Source of the DNA: Anoxybacillus tepidamans PS2
Lineage (GTDB): Bacteria > Bacillota > Bacilli > Bacillales > Anoxybacillaceae
Assembly (NCBI RefSeq): GCF_000620165.1
Contig: NZ_JHVN01000014.1
Coordinates: 20,904-84,903 of the forward strand
Direction: 5' to 3'
Length of the DNA stretch: 64,000 bases
The translations under genes and the position numbers were made by a program. Under the pieces are notes generated by a model, which was given only the letters and a program-made list of their open reading frames with translations, did no database searches and was not told where the DNA came from. This document shows, piece by piece, positions 34,322 to 42,807 of the stretch; the first letter of the stretch is position 1, and each line of letters opens with the position of its first letter.

Positions 34322-36010
34322 TTAAAACAAACCAACCGCATTTCCATGTTCATCGATGCCCATGTTTAACGCTGCCGGCTTTTTTGGCAGTCCCGGCATT
34401 GTCATAACATCGCCTGTTAGAGCGACAATGAATCCAGCGCCAATCGAAGGCTTGAATTCACGCACCGTAATAATAAAGTCCGTTGGCCGACCTAATTTTG
34501 TCGGGTCATCGGAAAGCGAATATTGTGTTTTAGCCATACATACCGGTAGACGATCCCAGCCAAACTCCGCAAACTGCGCCATTTGTTTTTGTGCCTTCGC
34601 AGTGAATGCCACATCTTTCGCTCCATAAACGGTGCGGGCAATTTTGCGAATTTTATCAGGAAGCGGCTCGTTCACGTCATATAAAGGAGAAAATTCGTTT
34701 TTCCCTCTTTCAATGATATCGAGCACCTTTTCGGCAAGGTCCATTCCGCCTTCTCCACCTTTTGCCCATACTTCCGTAAGCGCAACTGGATAATGATGTT
34801 CACCGCAAAAAGCTCTAAGTGCTTCAATTTCTTGCTCCGTATCTGTAACAAAGCGGTTAATCGCCACGACAAACGGTAAACCGAATGCCTGAATCGTTTC
34901 AATGTGCTTTTGTAAATTGCTTAAGCCCGCTCGCAGCGCCGCAACATTTTCGAGATGCAATTCCTGTTTGGAAACGCCTCCGTGCATTTTTAATGCGCGA
35001 ATCGTTGCCACGACGACAACCGCCGCCGGCTGAATTTCCGCAACGCGGGCTTTGATATGAAGAAACTTTTCCGCTCCTAAGTCGGCGCCAAAACCAGCTT
35101 CTGTGACAACGTAATCCCCGAGCTTCTGCGCCATCTTTGTCGCAATGACGCTATTGCAGCCGTGAGCGATATTGGCAAATGGACCGCCGTGCACAAGCGC
35201 TGGTGCATGCTCAACGGTCTGCACTAAATTCGGTTTATATGCGTCTTTTAACAAGAGCGTCAGCGCCCCCTCAACCCCTAAATCGCCGACCGTTACCGGC
35301 TGCTTGTCCACATTATAAGCAACAACAATGCGGGAAAGCCGCTCCTTTAAATCTCGCAAATCTTTCGCCAAACAAAACACAGCCATAATTTCCGAAGCGA
35401 CGGTAATATCGAAACCGTCTTCACGCGGCACTCCTTGCGTCGGACCACCGAGGCCGACAATCACATGACGCAGCGCGCGATCGTTTAAATCAACGGCCCG
35501 CTTCCAAACAATGCGGCGCACATCGATGCGCAACTCATTGCCGTGATGGATATGATTGTCAATGAAAGCTGCGAGGGCATTTGTCGTTGCTGTAATCGCA
35601 TGCAAATCTCCGGTAAAATGAAGATTGATTTCATCCATCGGCAATACTTGCGAATAGCCGCCGCCAGTTGCTCCTCCTTTGACTCCCATCGTCGGTCCGA
35701 GCGATGGCTCACGCATGGCGATGATTGCTTTTTTTCCAAGCTTATGCAACGCTTGCCCCAATCCTACTGTTACCGTCGATTTTCCTTCTCCGGCAGGCGT
35801 TGGATTGATCGCCGTGACTAAAATTACTTTTCCGTCAGGCTTCTTCTCCAGCCGTTTCATCACATCGAGCGAAATTTTCGCCTTATAATGACCGTACGGC
35901 TCCAGTTCTTCTTCCAAAATACCGAGGTCATCGGCGATGTCTTGGATTCGTTTTAATTTTGTTTCTTTGGCAATTTCAAGATCTGTTTTCCACTTCGTCG
36001 TCGCTGTCAT
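34322..36010 (-). CDS. fhs: Formate-tetrahydrofolate ligase
   Basis: 562 aa, full family length. It makes 10-formyl-tetrahydrofolate from formate, THF and ATP. The P-loop is [56 protein letters not shown] and a C-terminal [15 protein letters not shown] segment are conserved. GGAGGAAAGACG precedes the ATG. It supplies one-carbon units, as do thyA and dfrA nearby, though they are separate units. Confidence 0.96.
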   Translation of the reverse strand: MTATTKWKTDLEIAKETKLKRIQDIADDLGILEEELEPYGHYKAKISLDVMKRLEKKPDGKVILVTAINPTPAGEGKSTVTVGLGQALHKLGKKAIIAMREPSLGPTMGVKGGATGGGYSQVLPMDEINLHFTGDLHAITATTNALAAFIDNHIHHGNELRIDVRRIVWKRAVDLNDRALRHVIVGLGGPTQGVPREDGFDITVASEIMAVFCLAKDLRDLKERLSRIVVAYNVDKQPVTVGDLGVEGALTLLLKDAYKPNLVQTVEHAPALVHGGPFANIAHGCNSVIATKMAQKLGDYVVTEAGFGADLGAEKFLHIKARVAEIQPAAVVVVATIRALKMHGGVSKQELHLENVAALRAGLSNLQKHIETIQAFGLPFVVAINRFVTDTEQEIEALRAFCGEHHYPVALTEVWAKGGEGGMDLAEKVLDIIERGKNEFSPLYDVNEPLPDKIRKIARTVYGAKDVAFTAKAQKQMAQFAEFGWDRLPVCMAKTQYSLSDDPTKLGRPTDFIITVREFKPSIGAGFIVALTGDVMTMPGLPKKPAALNMGIDEHGNAVGLF

Positions 36011-36330
36011 CGTCTTTCCTCCAGTAATCAGAACTTATATGTATTGGTGAATCTATTTAAAATGACGCTATATTTATAGCTTTTTCACCGTTGTTGAAGG
36101 AGGCTGCTATATATGCGCCTATCTATCTAAACCATTTACAGGCGTCAAATTTTGCCCGCTGGCATTACAAAAATGCAGTACAAAAACTTTTGTATCCATC
36201 CCTATTTTAGAAAATCTGAGGGATTTCATACAAGACAATTATACATTACCGAAAATAAAATAACGGAGTATCAATACTTATGTTAGCCGTTGTATTTATT
36301 TTATCATTCAGAGAAGTGAGAAAAAATTAA
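36011..36330. other. Divergent fhs-metA intergenic region
   Basis: About 320 bp, AT-rich. A perfect palindrome TACAAAA-AC-TTTTGTA lies at 36179-36194. GAAGGAGG followed by a five-codon frame (ATG CGC CTA TCT ATC TAA, near 36114) is probably chance. I looked for an S-box (SAM riboswitch) or T-box before metA and did not find their conserved cores. Confidence 0.4.
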
Positions 36331-36359
36331 TTGAATAAAATTTGTAATGTTCTTATAAT
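36331..36359 (+). promoter_or_regulatory. Promoter of metA
   Basis: TTGAAT (36331-36336) and a perfect TATAAT (36354-36359) are exactly 17 bp apart, about 40 nt before the start codon. Confidence 0.65.
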
Positions 36360-36397
36360 TAAGTTATTTAAAAAATTTGGATTGGAGGATGAGACTG

Positions 36398-37306
36398 TTG
36401 CCGATTAATATTCCAAAACACTTGCCAGCCAAAGAAATATTAGAACAAGAAAACATTTTCGTCATGGATGAAGAACGGGCGTATTCGCAAGATATTCGTC
36501 CGCTAAATATAGTCATTTTAAACTTGATGCCGCAAAAAGAGAAAGCGGAAACGCAGCTTTTGCGCTTGCTCGGTAACTCCCCGCTTCAAGTAAATATCAC
36601 ATTTTTGCGTCCGGAAACGCATGAGGCAAAAACAACAAGCCAATATCATCTCGATCAATTTTATACTACCTTTCCTCACATTCGCCATCGCAAATTTGAT
36701 GGGATGATTATTACAGGTGCGCCTGTTGAGCATTTGCCGTTTGAACAAGTTGATTATTGGAATGAACTTGTCGAAATTATGGAATGGACGAAAACAAACG
36801 TCACATCCACGTTACATATTTGCTGGGGCGCGCAAGCAGGGCTTTATTACCATTATGGAATTCCAAAATATATGCTGCCGCAAAAATGTTTTGGGATTTT
36901 CGAACATACATTAGAGGTGAAAAATGTAAAATTGCTGCGCGGGTTCGATGATGTGTTTCGCATTCCGCATTCCCGTCATACCGATGTATTGCGCGAAGAT
37001 ATTGAAAAAGTGACGGAATTAACGCTTTTGTCAGCATCGGAGAAAGCAGGGGTGTGCCTTGTTGCTTCCAACGACGGAAAACAAATCTTTTTAACAGGTC
37101 ACCCAGAATATGATGCCACTACGCTGCGAGAAGAATATGAGCGTGATCTCTCGAGAGGGTTGCCGATCCACATTCCAGAATCATATTTTCCGAACGACGA
37201 TCCGACAAAAGAGCCGTTGAACACGTGGCGCTCTCATGCCAATTTGTTGTTCGTCAACTGGCTGAACTACTATGTGTATCAGGAAACGCCGTACGTGTGG
37301 GAATGA
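36398..37306 (+). CDS. metA: Homoserine O-acyltransferase MetA, predicted acetyl-CoA type
   Basis: 302-aa enzyme activating homoserine for methionine synthesis. [15 protein letters not shown] at the N-terminus is standard once the TTG at 36398 is used (GGAGGATG lies 6-7 nt before it). Counting from there, the catalytic Cys142 is in HICWGAQAG and the His/Glu pair in TGHPEYD (236-238). Residue 111 is Glu (GAPVEHLPF). In characterised MetA proteins Glu at 111 goes with acetyl-CoA and Gly with succinyl-CoA. The product is therefore predicted to be O-acetylhomoserine, despite the usual succinyltransferase name. Confidence 0.93.
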   Translation: MPINIPKHLPAKEILEQENIFVMDEERAYSQDIRPLNIVILNLMPQKEKAETQLLRLLGNSPLQVNITFLRPETHEAKTTSQYHLDQFYTTFPHIRHRKFDGMIITGAPVEHLPFEQVDYWNELVEIMEWTKTNVTSTLHICWGAQAGLYYHYGIPKYMLPQKCFGIFEHTLEVKNVKLLRGFDDVFRIPHSRHTDVLREDIEKVTELTLLSASEKAGVCLVASNDGKQIFLTGHPEYDATTLREEYERDLSRGLPIHIPESYFPNDDPTKEPLNTWRSHANLLFVNWLNYYVYQETPYVWE

Positions 37307-37538
37307 GTGTATTCTAAATAAACTTCATTGAGCAAAACCTTATAACATCAGTGGTTTTCCACTGGTCTCTCTGAATCAAATTTACTTATCTTTCTCCATT
37401 TAACTGGAATGCGCGGTCAAAAATGCGGTCGTATAAAAATTTATCAGCAATAAACAAGTTTTGCGTCTTCCTACAAGCTTTGGATTCGTATTAAAACAAA
37501 GGGAAGCATTTTGAAAAAGCTCACAAAAAGGGGGTTTT

Positions 37539-37724
37539 ATGGAAAACAAAAAATGCGGTAAATGCGGAAGCACCGAATTTGCCGAGGGGACAGATTATAT
37601 GCCTATAAAACTAAATAAGATGTCGCTAGGTGGTTCTAATAAAATTTATACCTTTTGTTTAGAGTGTGGAGAAGTTTATTCAATCCGTATTGAAAATACT
37701 ACTATTTTCAAAAAACAAACTTAA
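37539..37724 (+). CDS. Small zinc-ribbon protein
   Basis: 61-aa protein with two CxxC pairs, KCGKCGS and FCLECGEVYSIRI, spaced about 33 residues apart, which form a zinc ribbon. Function unknown. AAAGGGGG lies 5 nt before the ATG. A terminator follows, so it is monocistronic. Confidence 0.75.
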   Translation: MENKKCGKCGSTEFAEGTDYMPIKLNKMSLGGSNKIYTFCLECGEVYSIRIENTTIFKKQT

Positions 37725-37775
37725 CTGTATTAAAGTTGAGCTGCCCCTCAAATAATGAGCATTGCTTTTAGAAAA

Positions 37776-37810
37776 AAGGGAAACCTTGATAGTTTTGGTT
37801 TCCCTTAATT
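37776..37810 (+). terminator. Intrinsic terminator
   Basis: AAGGGAAACC and GGTTTCCCTT form a 10-bp stem; AATTAATTTATT follows. Confidence 0.7.
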
Positions 37811-38090
37811 AATTTATTACACCGTAAACTCAAATCCTTTTATTGGTCTCCCCTGTTCTTTTTCATTTAACTCGTCCAAAATCCCCCCTCTTCCTCCTTT
37901 GGTCGTATGTAGGAAAAGTGCACTAATAACTAAAAACGTATGATAACTGCCCAAAACGCATAAAAAAAGCACGTAGCGGAACAATTAGAAATGGGAAGTG
38001 CCCAACCAATGTCCAAACGATGAACAGGGAAAGCTTCCGTCCACGACACCAATAAACTACATAAACATAAAATGGAGGCAGAAATGACAT
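37811..38090. other. Intergenic stretch without a recognised gene
   Basis: About 280 bp. A frame on the minus strand (37923-38198) overlaps the next gene, has no ribosome site and an unlikely composition. I see no tRNA, riboswitch or clear promoter here. Confidence 0.4.
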
Positions 38091-38318
38091 ATGAGAGTCA
38101 TCATTGATTTTCAAGATCTTGTTGAGGGAAAGTATGAAACCGTTCAATCGATCGAAAGCGACATGTCCTCTGAAGACATTGAGTTTTTCGTAAAGCATGC
38201 ATCAGAACCACTCGTTGTAGAAGGTATTGAGGAACACACATATACGCATTTTAGTTCTTCTTTCGTTTTAGGGCACGATGGAAAATTAGTTTATCGGATG
38301 TTGCTAAGAGAAATGTAG
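38091..38318 (+). CDS. Hypothetical small protein
   Basis: 75-aa soluble acidic protein (MRVIIDFQDLVEGKYETVQS), family not recognised. GGAGG lies 12 nt before the ATG, a little far, but no other in-frame start fits better. A terminator follows. Confidence 0.55.
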   Translation: MRVIIDFQDLVEGKYETVQSIESDMSSEDIEFFVKHASEPLVVEGIEEHTYTHFSSSFVLGHDGKLVYRMLLREM

Positions 38319-38356
38319 CAGACGCTAAGCCGTAAGAATATCTCATTGTAACAATA

Positions 38357-38392
38357 AAAGCATGTGACATCGAGTACATCACATGCTTTTTT
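38357..38392. terminator. Bidirectional intrinsic terminator
   Basis: AAAAGCATGTGA and TCACATGCTTTT form a 12-bp stem, then TTACC. Confidence 0.8.
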
Positions 38393-38401
38393 ACCTTCAC
38401 A

Positions 38402-38671
38402 TTACCGACCTAGTGATCTCCAGTCTACTTTTTTCTCTGTCAGCTGTCTTGTACATTTATTGTTGCTGTTATTTTTTTTGATCAAGTTAATAATTTGTGC
38501 TCTCGATTTGTTTTTTGTCAAATTTGTAGGATGGTGAAAATGATACGTGCAATTCTGTCGATAAAAATGCCCCCCTAATTCATCTGTTCGTCCTGAATGA
38601 GCCGATACATCGGTGACTCCCCCAAACAGCAATGCCGCTCCTAATGTAAAATGAATCAGTCTCTTTCTCAT
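38402..38671 (-). CDS. Secreted YHYH-type small protein
   Basis: 89 aa. A signal peptide (LIHFTLGAALLFGGVTDVSA) is followed by HSGRTDELGGHFYRQNCTYH and FHHP, the His-rich pattern of the Bacillus YHYH-domain proteins (H-GRTD--GGH...YHxH). The His and Cys residues suggest metal binding. The tail is basic. Function unknown. Confidence 0.7.
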   Translation of the reverse strand: MRKRLIHFTLGAALLFGGVTDVSAHSGRTDELGGHFYRQNCTYHFHHPTNLTKNKSRAQIINLIKKNNSNNKCTRQLTEKKVDWRSLGR

Positions 38672-38855
38672 CTTTGTCCCCCTTGTTGATTCTTCACTGC
38701 ACCTTCATATTTATATCAAAAATCGATTAATTTGGAAACCTTTTCGTTCGCTAAAACTTCTTATAGGTCGACAAAAAAAGTCAAAGGGTTCGACAAGAAA
38801 AAAGAAGAAATAGAAAATAAATGTTTCAACATAGAATGAAAGGGATGGAGAACAA

Positions 38856-38984
38856 ATGAGATCTGAACGAAGAAAACAATGGAAAACTCATTGGAAAAAG
38901 TACAAACATTTATTTAAAGGATCACGCATGGAGCGGCGAAATAAGTGGCGCCATAAATGGGAAGATAAATATATTGCTAGTTAG
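38856..38984 (+). CDS. 42-residue very basic small protein
   Basis: MRSERRKQWKTHWKKYKHLF and then KGSRMERRNKWRHKWEDKYI: about 40 percent Lys, Arg and His and five Trp. GAAAGGGATGGAG precedes the ATG and a strong terminator follows, so it looks like a real monocistronic gene. It may bind nucleic acid, possibly in spores. No family recognised. Confidence 0.6.
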   Translation: MRSERRKQWKTHWKKYKHLFKGSRMERRNKWRHKWEDKYIAS

Positions 38985-38991
38985 CGCATCA

Positions 38992-39035
38992 CACAAAAGA
39001 GGAACGCGTTACTTGCGTTCCTCTTTTGTGCTTTT
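38992..39035 (+). terminator. Strong intrinsic terminator
   Basis: CACAAAAGAGGAACGC and GCGTTCCTCTTTTGTG form a 16-bp stem. Confidence 0.85.
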
Positions 39036-39151
39036 ATACGAAATCTCTTGGCGTCTTCATCATTTTTATGGATTCCCCACTCTTGTCCATAACATTTTGG
39101 CTATAGAAATAATACGATGTAATAACTTGAAAACAGGAGGTGAAGATATCA

Positions 39152-39241
39152 ATGGGATACGGCGGTAATAACGGGTTTGTGTTGATCGTTGTGTTGTTCA
39201 TTTTATTAATTATCGTTGGTGCTGCGTTTATGGGTTACTAA
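39152..39241 (+). CDS. YjcZ family sporulation protein
   Basis: 29 residues: MGYGGNNGFVLIVVLFILLI, then IVGAAFMGY. A Gly/Asn-rich start followed by one helix is the YjcZ/YhbZ-type sporulation peptide pattern of Bacillus. ACAGGAGGTGAAGATATCA precedes the ATG. Expression in the spore is expected from the family, not seen here. Confidence 0.85.
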   Translation: MGYGGNNGFVLIVVLFILLIIVGAAFMGY

Positions 39242-39252
39242 TGTAGCACAAG

Positions 39253-39291
39253 GAGGCGTGCCCCTCTAAAGGCGGGCACGCCTCTTTTTTA
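39253..39291. terminator. Bidirectional intrinsic terminator
   Basis: GAGGCGTGCCC and GGGCACGCCTC form an 11-bp stem, then TTTTTT; the T-run overlaps the stop of the minus-strand methyltransferase gene. Confidence 0.85.
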
Positions 39292-39969
39292 TTGCTTCCG
39301 TAGCATAAATAACCACATAAATGTAAGTGCTTGTTTTAATTCTAATGATAATCCGGAAAGCAATTGCTCGCGCACTCCTTTTTTATACACTCCTTGCCCA
39401 TCTACCAACTCCCAACCATTCTCTTGTGCCAATTGTTCAAATTCCCACGGCATCATTGTATTGCAAATGACGGGCTTTCCGTACAGCCGCGGATAGCTAT
39501 TGGTGCGCGGTGCTGCTGTTGGTCCAAGCAAACCGACACATAAATAATGGCCTTGCTTAAGTATTCTTCTCATTTCATTTAACGCTTTCAAAGGCTTCTG
39601 TGTCCATTCGAGGGAGTTAATCGCCATCGCTCCCGAAAACGTTTCATCCGCAAACGGCAAGTTAGTTAAATCCCCTTGAATGAATCTCAAACTCTCGTGT
39701 TCTCCTCGCGCTTTTGCCTTTTCGATCATCTCACGTGATAAATCAACCCCAACAACACGATAACCTGATTGGCACAGCTTCCAAGCCCCGTATCCGTCAC
39801 CGCATCCTAAATCAGCTACCTCACTTCCTTTCGGTATGTACCTAGACATGAAAGGAACAATTGTTTTTCTGCTTCCATGCTCCCACATTTCTTCACTGCT
39901 TTTATTCCAAAATTCCGCCCGTTCATCCCATTGTTTTTGTGCTTCATTATGCCAATTGAACCGTTCCAT
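39289..39969 (-). CDS. Class I SAM-dependent methyltransferase
   Basis: 226-aa soluble methyltransferase. SAM motif VADLGCGDGYGAWKL, acidic residue in VVGVDLSREMI, motif II-like FIQGDLTNLPFAD and ALNEMRRILKQGHYLCVG place it in the Methyltransf_11 group. The substrate is unknown. AAGGATG lies upstream of the ATG. Divergent from the DUF3892 gene at 40041. Confidence 0.8.
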   Translation of the reverse strand: MERFNWHNEAQKQWDERAEFWNKSSEEMWEHGSRKTIVPFMSRYIPKGSEVADLGCGDGYGAWKLCQSGYRVVGVDLSREMIEKAKARGEHESLRFIQGDLTNLPFADETFSGAMAINSLEWTQKPLKALNEMRRILKQGHYLCVGLLGPTAAPRTNSYPRLYGKPVICNTMMPWEFEQLAQENGWELVDGQGVYKKGVREQLLSGLSLELKQALTFMWLFMLRKQ

Positions 39970-40040
39970 TGTTTACACATCCTTTGAATGAAAATATCGG
40001 TAGAGGGAACAATAAATTTGTAAAAGGGAGTGATACTAAA

Positions 40041-40274
40041 ATGAACGAACATGAAACATTTGTAGCCATCCAAAAAAACCATGAAGGTACCATCATCAAC
40101 TTTAAAACTTCCACAGGCCGCGTGCTGTCGTACCGAAAGGCAATGATGGAAATTGAGAACGGAAACGTTAGCGGGGCATACGTGTTCACAGACGAAGACG
40201 GTCACTCTTATATTAGCGCAACCCCCACAGAACATGCGACCGGCTCTCTAGAGAATCTGCCAACCTTTTTCTAA
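40041..40274 (+). CDS. DUF3892 domain small protein
   Basis: 77-aa paralogue of the protein at 6108-6332. Shared blocks are VAI/VAV-K-N-x-G, TSTGRVLSYRKAMMEIENG, an EDG turn and the C-terminus LENLPTFF. Start at 40041 behind AAAGGGAGTG. A 45-aa hydrophilic protein follows closely and may be co-transcribed. Function unknown. Confidence 0.8.
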   Translation: MNEHETFVAIQKNHEGTIINFKTSTGRVLSYRKAMMEIENGNVSGAYVFTDEDGHSYISATPTEHATGSLENLPTFF

Positions 40275-40299
40275 CATTTTCTATGAAAGGAAGATATCA

Positions 40300-40437
40300 A
40301 TGACAAAAAAATTTAACGAAAGAGGAAGCAACAACCAAAATTCACCTGCTGGAACGCAAAACACAATCAGCGGCGACAACAGTAAAGGAAATAAACGAAA
40401 TAAGTCACAAAACGATAAAAGCGATTCGCACGAATAA
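40300..40437 (+). CDS. 45-residue hydrophilic protein
   Basis: MTKKFNERGSNNQNSPAGTQ followed by more Asn, Ser, Lys and Asp; no hydrophobic core, so probably disordered. GAAAGGAAGATATCA precedes the ATG. The composition recalls small acid-soluble or other spore peptides, but no family was recognised. It lies 25 nt after the DUF3892 gene. Confidence 0.5.
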   Translation: MTKKFNERGSNNQNSPAGTQNTISGDNSKGNKRNKSQNDKSDSHE

Positions 40438-40469
40438 TCTTTGAAATGTAAAATTTCTCAAGACGCGGA

Positions 40470-41009
40470 TCAAAACTCGATGCCCTTTACGGCAGAAACT
40501 CCTTCACAATAGTCGTGTTTTATCGCCTGCATGTTGGTGACAATATCCGCTACATCCGTTAACTCTTTTTTAGCCGAACGGCCTGTAATAACAAGATGGA
40601 GATGCGAGGGACGCATACGGATGAGTTCAACCACATCCTCAACCGAAAGAACATCGTCAATCGGAAAGCGATCAATCGCTAACGCATTATTCAGTTCGTC
40701 CAATATAATCATATCATACGTTCCGGACATAATTTTTTCTTTTGCAAATTGCCATGCTTTTTTTAATGCCTGACGATGTTCTTCCGGCGTTTTCGTCCAT
40801 GTAAACCCGGCTCCCATTTGAGACATTTCAATCCCTAGCTTGGCCATCATGATGTGCTCGCCATACGTCCGCTCTGGAGATTTAATAAATTGAATAATCG
40901 CTACCTTTTTTCCTCTTCCAGCCGCTCGTAATGCCAATCCCAGGGCGGCTGTTGTTTTTCCTTTTCCATCCCCCGTATAGATAATGACGCGTCCTTTATG
41001 CTGTTTCAA
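40470..41009 (-). CDS. btuR: Cob(I)yrinic acid a,c-diamide adenosyltransferase
   Basis: 179-aa CobA/CobO/BtuR-type enzyme that attaches the 5'-deoxyadenosyl group to cobalt. P-loop YTGDGKGKTTAALGLA, then IIQFIKSPERTYGEH and DMIILDELNNALA are diagnostic. I start at a TTG (41009) because AAGGTGATC lies 7 nt before it. Last gene of the cobalamin operon; it overlaps cobA. Confidence 0.92.
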   Translation of the reverse strand: MKQHKGRVIIYTGDGKGKTTAALGLALRAAGRGKKVAIIQFIKSPERTYGEHIMMAKLGIEMSQMGAGFTWTKTPEEHRQALKKAWQFAKEKIMSGTYDMIILDELNNALAIDRFPIDDVLSVEDVVELIRMRPSHLHLVITGRSAKKELTDVADIVTNMQAIKHDYCEGVSAVKGIEF

Positions 41010-41772
41010 CCGGATCACCTTCTAATTCGTGAAACCATTGAATTGCTTCACGCAATCTTACTACCTCCCCAACAACAATGATCGCTGGGTGAGAAATACA
41101 AGCGCTTTTCGCCTTTTCCTCAATATTTTGCAGCGTCCCCACAACCGTACGCTGCCTTGCAGTCGTTCCCCATTCAATAATGGCTGTTTTTGTTTCAGGC
41201 GACTTCCCATGCTGAATAAGCTGCTGACAAATATAAGACAAATTTCCGATTCCCATATAAAAGGCAATCGTATCGCTGCCGTTCGCTAACGCCTGCCAAT
41301 TAAGACGATCTTCCCCTTTTTCCTTTCGCCCATGTCCCGTTACAATCGTAAAAGAAGTCGCTATGTTGCGGTAGGTGACAGGAATACCAGCATAAGCAGC
41401 GGCTGCAATTCCCGCTGTGACCCCCGGAACGATTTCAAAAGGGATGCCGTGTTTCGCTAATACTTCTGCTTCCTCCCCACCTCGCCCGAATATGAACGGA
41501 TCGCCTCCTTTTAACCGTACGACCGTCTTTTCTTGCAACGCTTTCTCCACGAGCCATTGATGAATTCGTTCTTGAATAGTTCCGTGTTTTCCCGGCTCTT
41601 TTCCGGCATAAATTAATTCCGCCCCTTTTTTCGCATATTGGAGCAATTCGTTGCTTACAAGACGATCGTAAATAATAACGTCCGCTTTTTGTATGCATTC
41701 CATGCCGTAAACCGTGATCAGTCTTGGGTCTCCAGGTCCTGCGCCGACTAAATATACTTTTCCTTTATTCAT
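40996..41772 (-). CDS. cobA: Uroporphyrinogen-III C-methyltransferase (SUMT)
   Basis: 258 aa. It makes precorrin-2 from uroporphyrinogen III using SAM. VYLVGAGPGDPRLITVYG, VRLKGGDPFIFGRGGEEAEV and PGVTAGIAAAAYAGIPVTYR are the SUMT signatures. It is the single-domain form without the CysG dehydrogenase/chelatase part, so an oxidase elsewhere must make sirohydrochlorin. Three nucleotides downstream of cobT. Confidence 0.95.
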   Translation of the reverse strand: MNKGKVYLVGAGPGDPRLITVYGMECIQKADVIIYDRLVSNELLQYAKKGAELIYAGKEPGKHGTIQERIHQWLVEKALQEKTVVRLKGGDPFIFGRGGEEAEVLAKHGIPFEIVPGVTAGIAAAAYAGIPVTYRNIATSFTIVTGHGRKEKGEDRLNWQALANGSDTIAFYMGIGNLSYICQQLIQHGKSPETKTAIIEWGTTARQRTVVGTLQNIEEKAKSACISHPAIIVVGEVVRLREAIQWFHELEGDPVETA

Positions 41773-41774
41773 GC

Positions 41775-42806
41775 TTATTCACCACCTTGCGATACTTTCG
41801 CGGATTCAAATGTAGCCATATTTAACATATTAGTAGCGAATTGTAACAGAGGGAACGCAACGGACGCACCACTTCCTTCGCCGAGGCGCATATGTAAATC
41901 AAGCAACGGCTCCTTCCTAAGCAGTTGCAGCGCCACCCGATGCCCTGGTTCTTGTGAGCGATGACCAGCGATCATATAATGTACGACGTTCGGATGAAAC
42001 AATCTAGCAACTAAAGCAGCGGTTGTACAAATAAATCCGTCAAGCAAAATCGGAATACGATTTTCTGCTGCTGCTAACATCGCACCTGCCATCGCCGCAA
42101 TTTCTAGACCGCCGATTTTCGCTAAAAGGTCAAGCGGGTCTGATGCATCGGGACGGTGAAGTTCAAGCGCTCGCTCAATGACTTCTCTTTTATGCGCGAG
42201 CACCGTTTCGGAAATTCCCGTTCCTTTGCCGACAAGCCGCTCGACAGTTTCTCCGCTTATTGCCGCTAAAATGGCGCTTGCTGCCGTTGTATTGGCAATT
42301 CCCATTTCACCAACAATCAAACAGCGAATACCTTCTTGTATCATTCTATGTGCTTGTTCATAACCGACAAGCACCGCCTGCTTTGCTTCGTCTCTTGTCA
42401 TTGCTTCTTTTGCGCAAAAATTATCCGTCCCGTATTTGATTTTTTGCGAAATAAACCCTTCCGTGGGAATATCGCTTGCCACCCCAACATCGACAACGGC
42501 AAACTTAGCACCAATTTGACGGCTGAAGACATTAACCGCTGCACCGCCGCTTACGAAGTTCAAAACCATTTGCGCCGTCACTTCTTGCGGAAAAGCGGAA
42601 ACTCCTTCTTCGGCCACGCCATGGTCGGCGGCAAATACAAGCACGCCGGGCGGGGTGACTCTTGGGGCATGAGAACCTGTCATTTTTGCCAATTCAATCA
42701 CGATTTGTTCTAGACGTCCAAGGCTTCCAGGCGGCTTTGTCAGCTGATTCACATGATGTTCTACTTCGCGGCCGACTTGTTCATTCAATGCTGGAATATG
42801 AAACAT
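41775..42806 (-). CDS. cobT: Nicotinate-nucleotide-dimethylbenzimidazole phosphoribosyltransferase
   Basis: 343 aa. It transfers ribose phosphate to the lower-ligand base to give the alpha-ribazole phosphate. LTKPPGSLGRLEQI, VFAADHGVAEEGVSAFPQEV, GEMGIANTTAASAI and a catalytic Glu in RLGEGSGASVAFPLL are conserved. Its presence shows the operon goes beyond the corrin ring to nucleotide loop assembly. It lies 2 nt after cbiP. Confidence 0.95.
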   Translation of the reverse strand: MFHIPALNEQVGREVEHHVNQLTKPPGSLGRLEQIVIELAKMTGSHAPRVTPPGVLVFAADHGVAEEGVSAFPQEVTAQMVLNFVSGGAAVNVFSRQIGAKFAVVDVGVASDIPTEGFISQKIKYGTDNFCAKEAMTRDEAKQAVLVGYEQAHRMIQEGIRCLIVGEMGIANTTAASAILAAISGETVERLVGKGTGISETVLAHKREVIERALELHRPDASDPLDLLAKIGGLEIAAMAGAMLAAAENRIPILLDGFICTTAALVARLFHPNVVHYMIAGHRSQEPGHRVALQLLRKEPLLDLHMRLGEGSGASVAFPLLQFATNMLNMATFESAKVSQGGE

Positions 42807-42807
42807 G

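Noticed and set aside
36105..36131. Five-codon frame after GAAGGAGG upstream of metA
   Set aside because: Too short to judge; no attenuator or run of methionine or regulatory codons accompanies it.
36011..36397. SAM riboswitch or T-box before metA
   Set aside because: The conserved cores of both were looked for and not found; a plain promoter with 17-bp spacing explains expression.
37923..38198. Minus-strand frame of 91 codons
   Set aside because: Overlaps the supported gene at 38091, lacks a ribosome site and has no family-like sequence.
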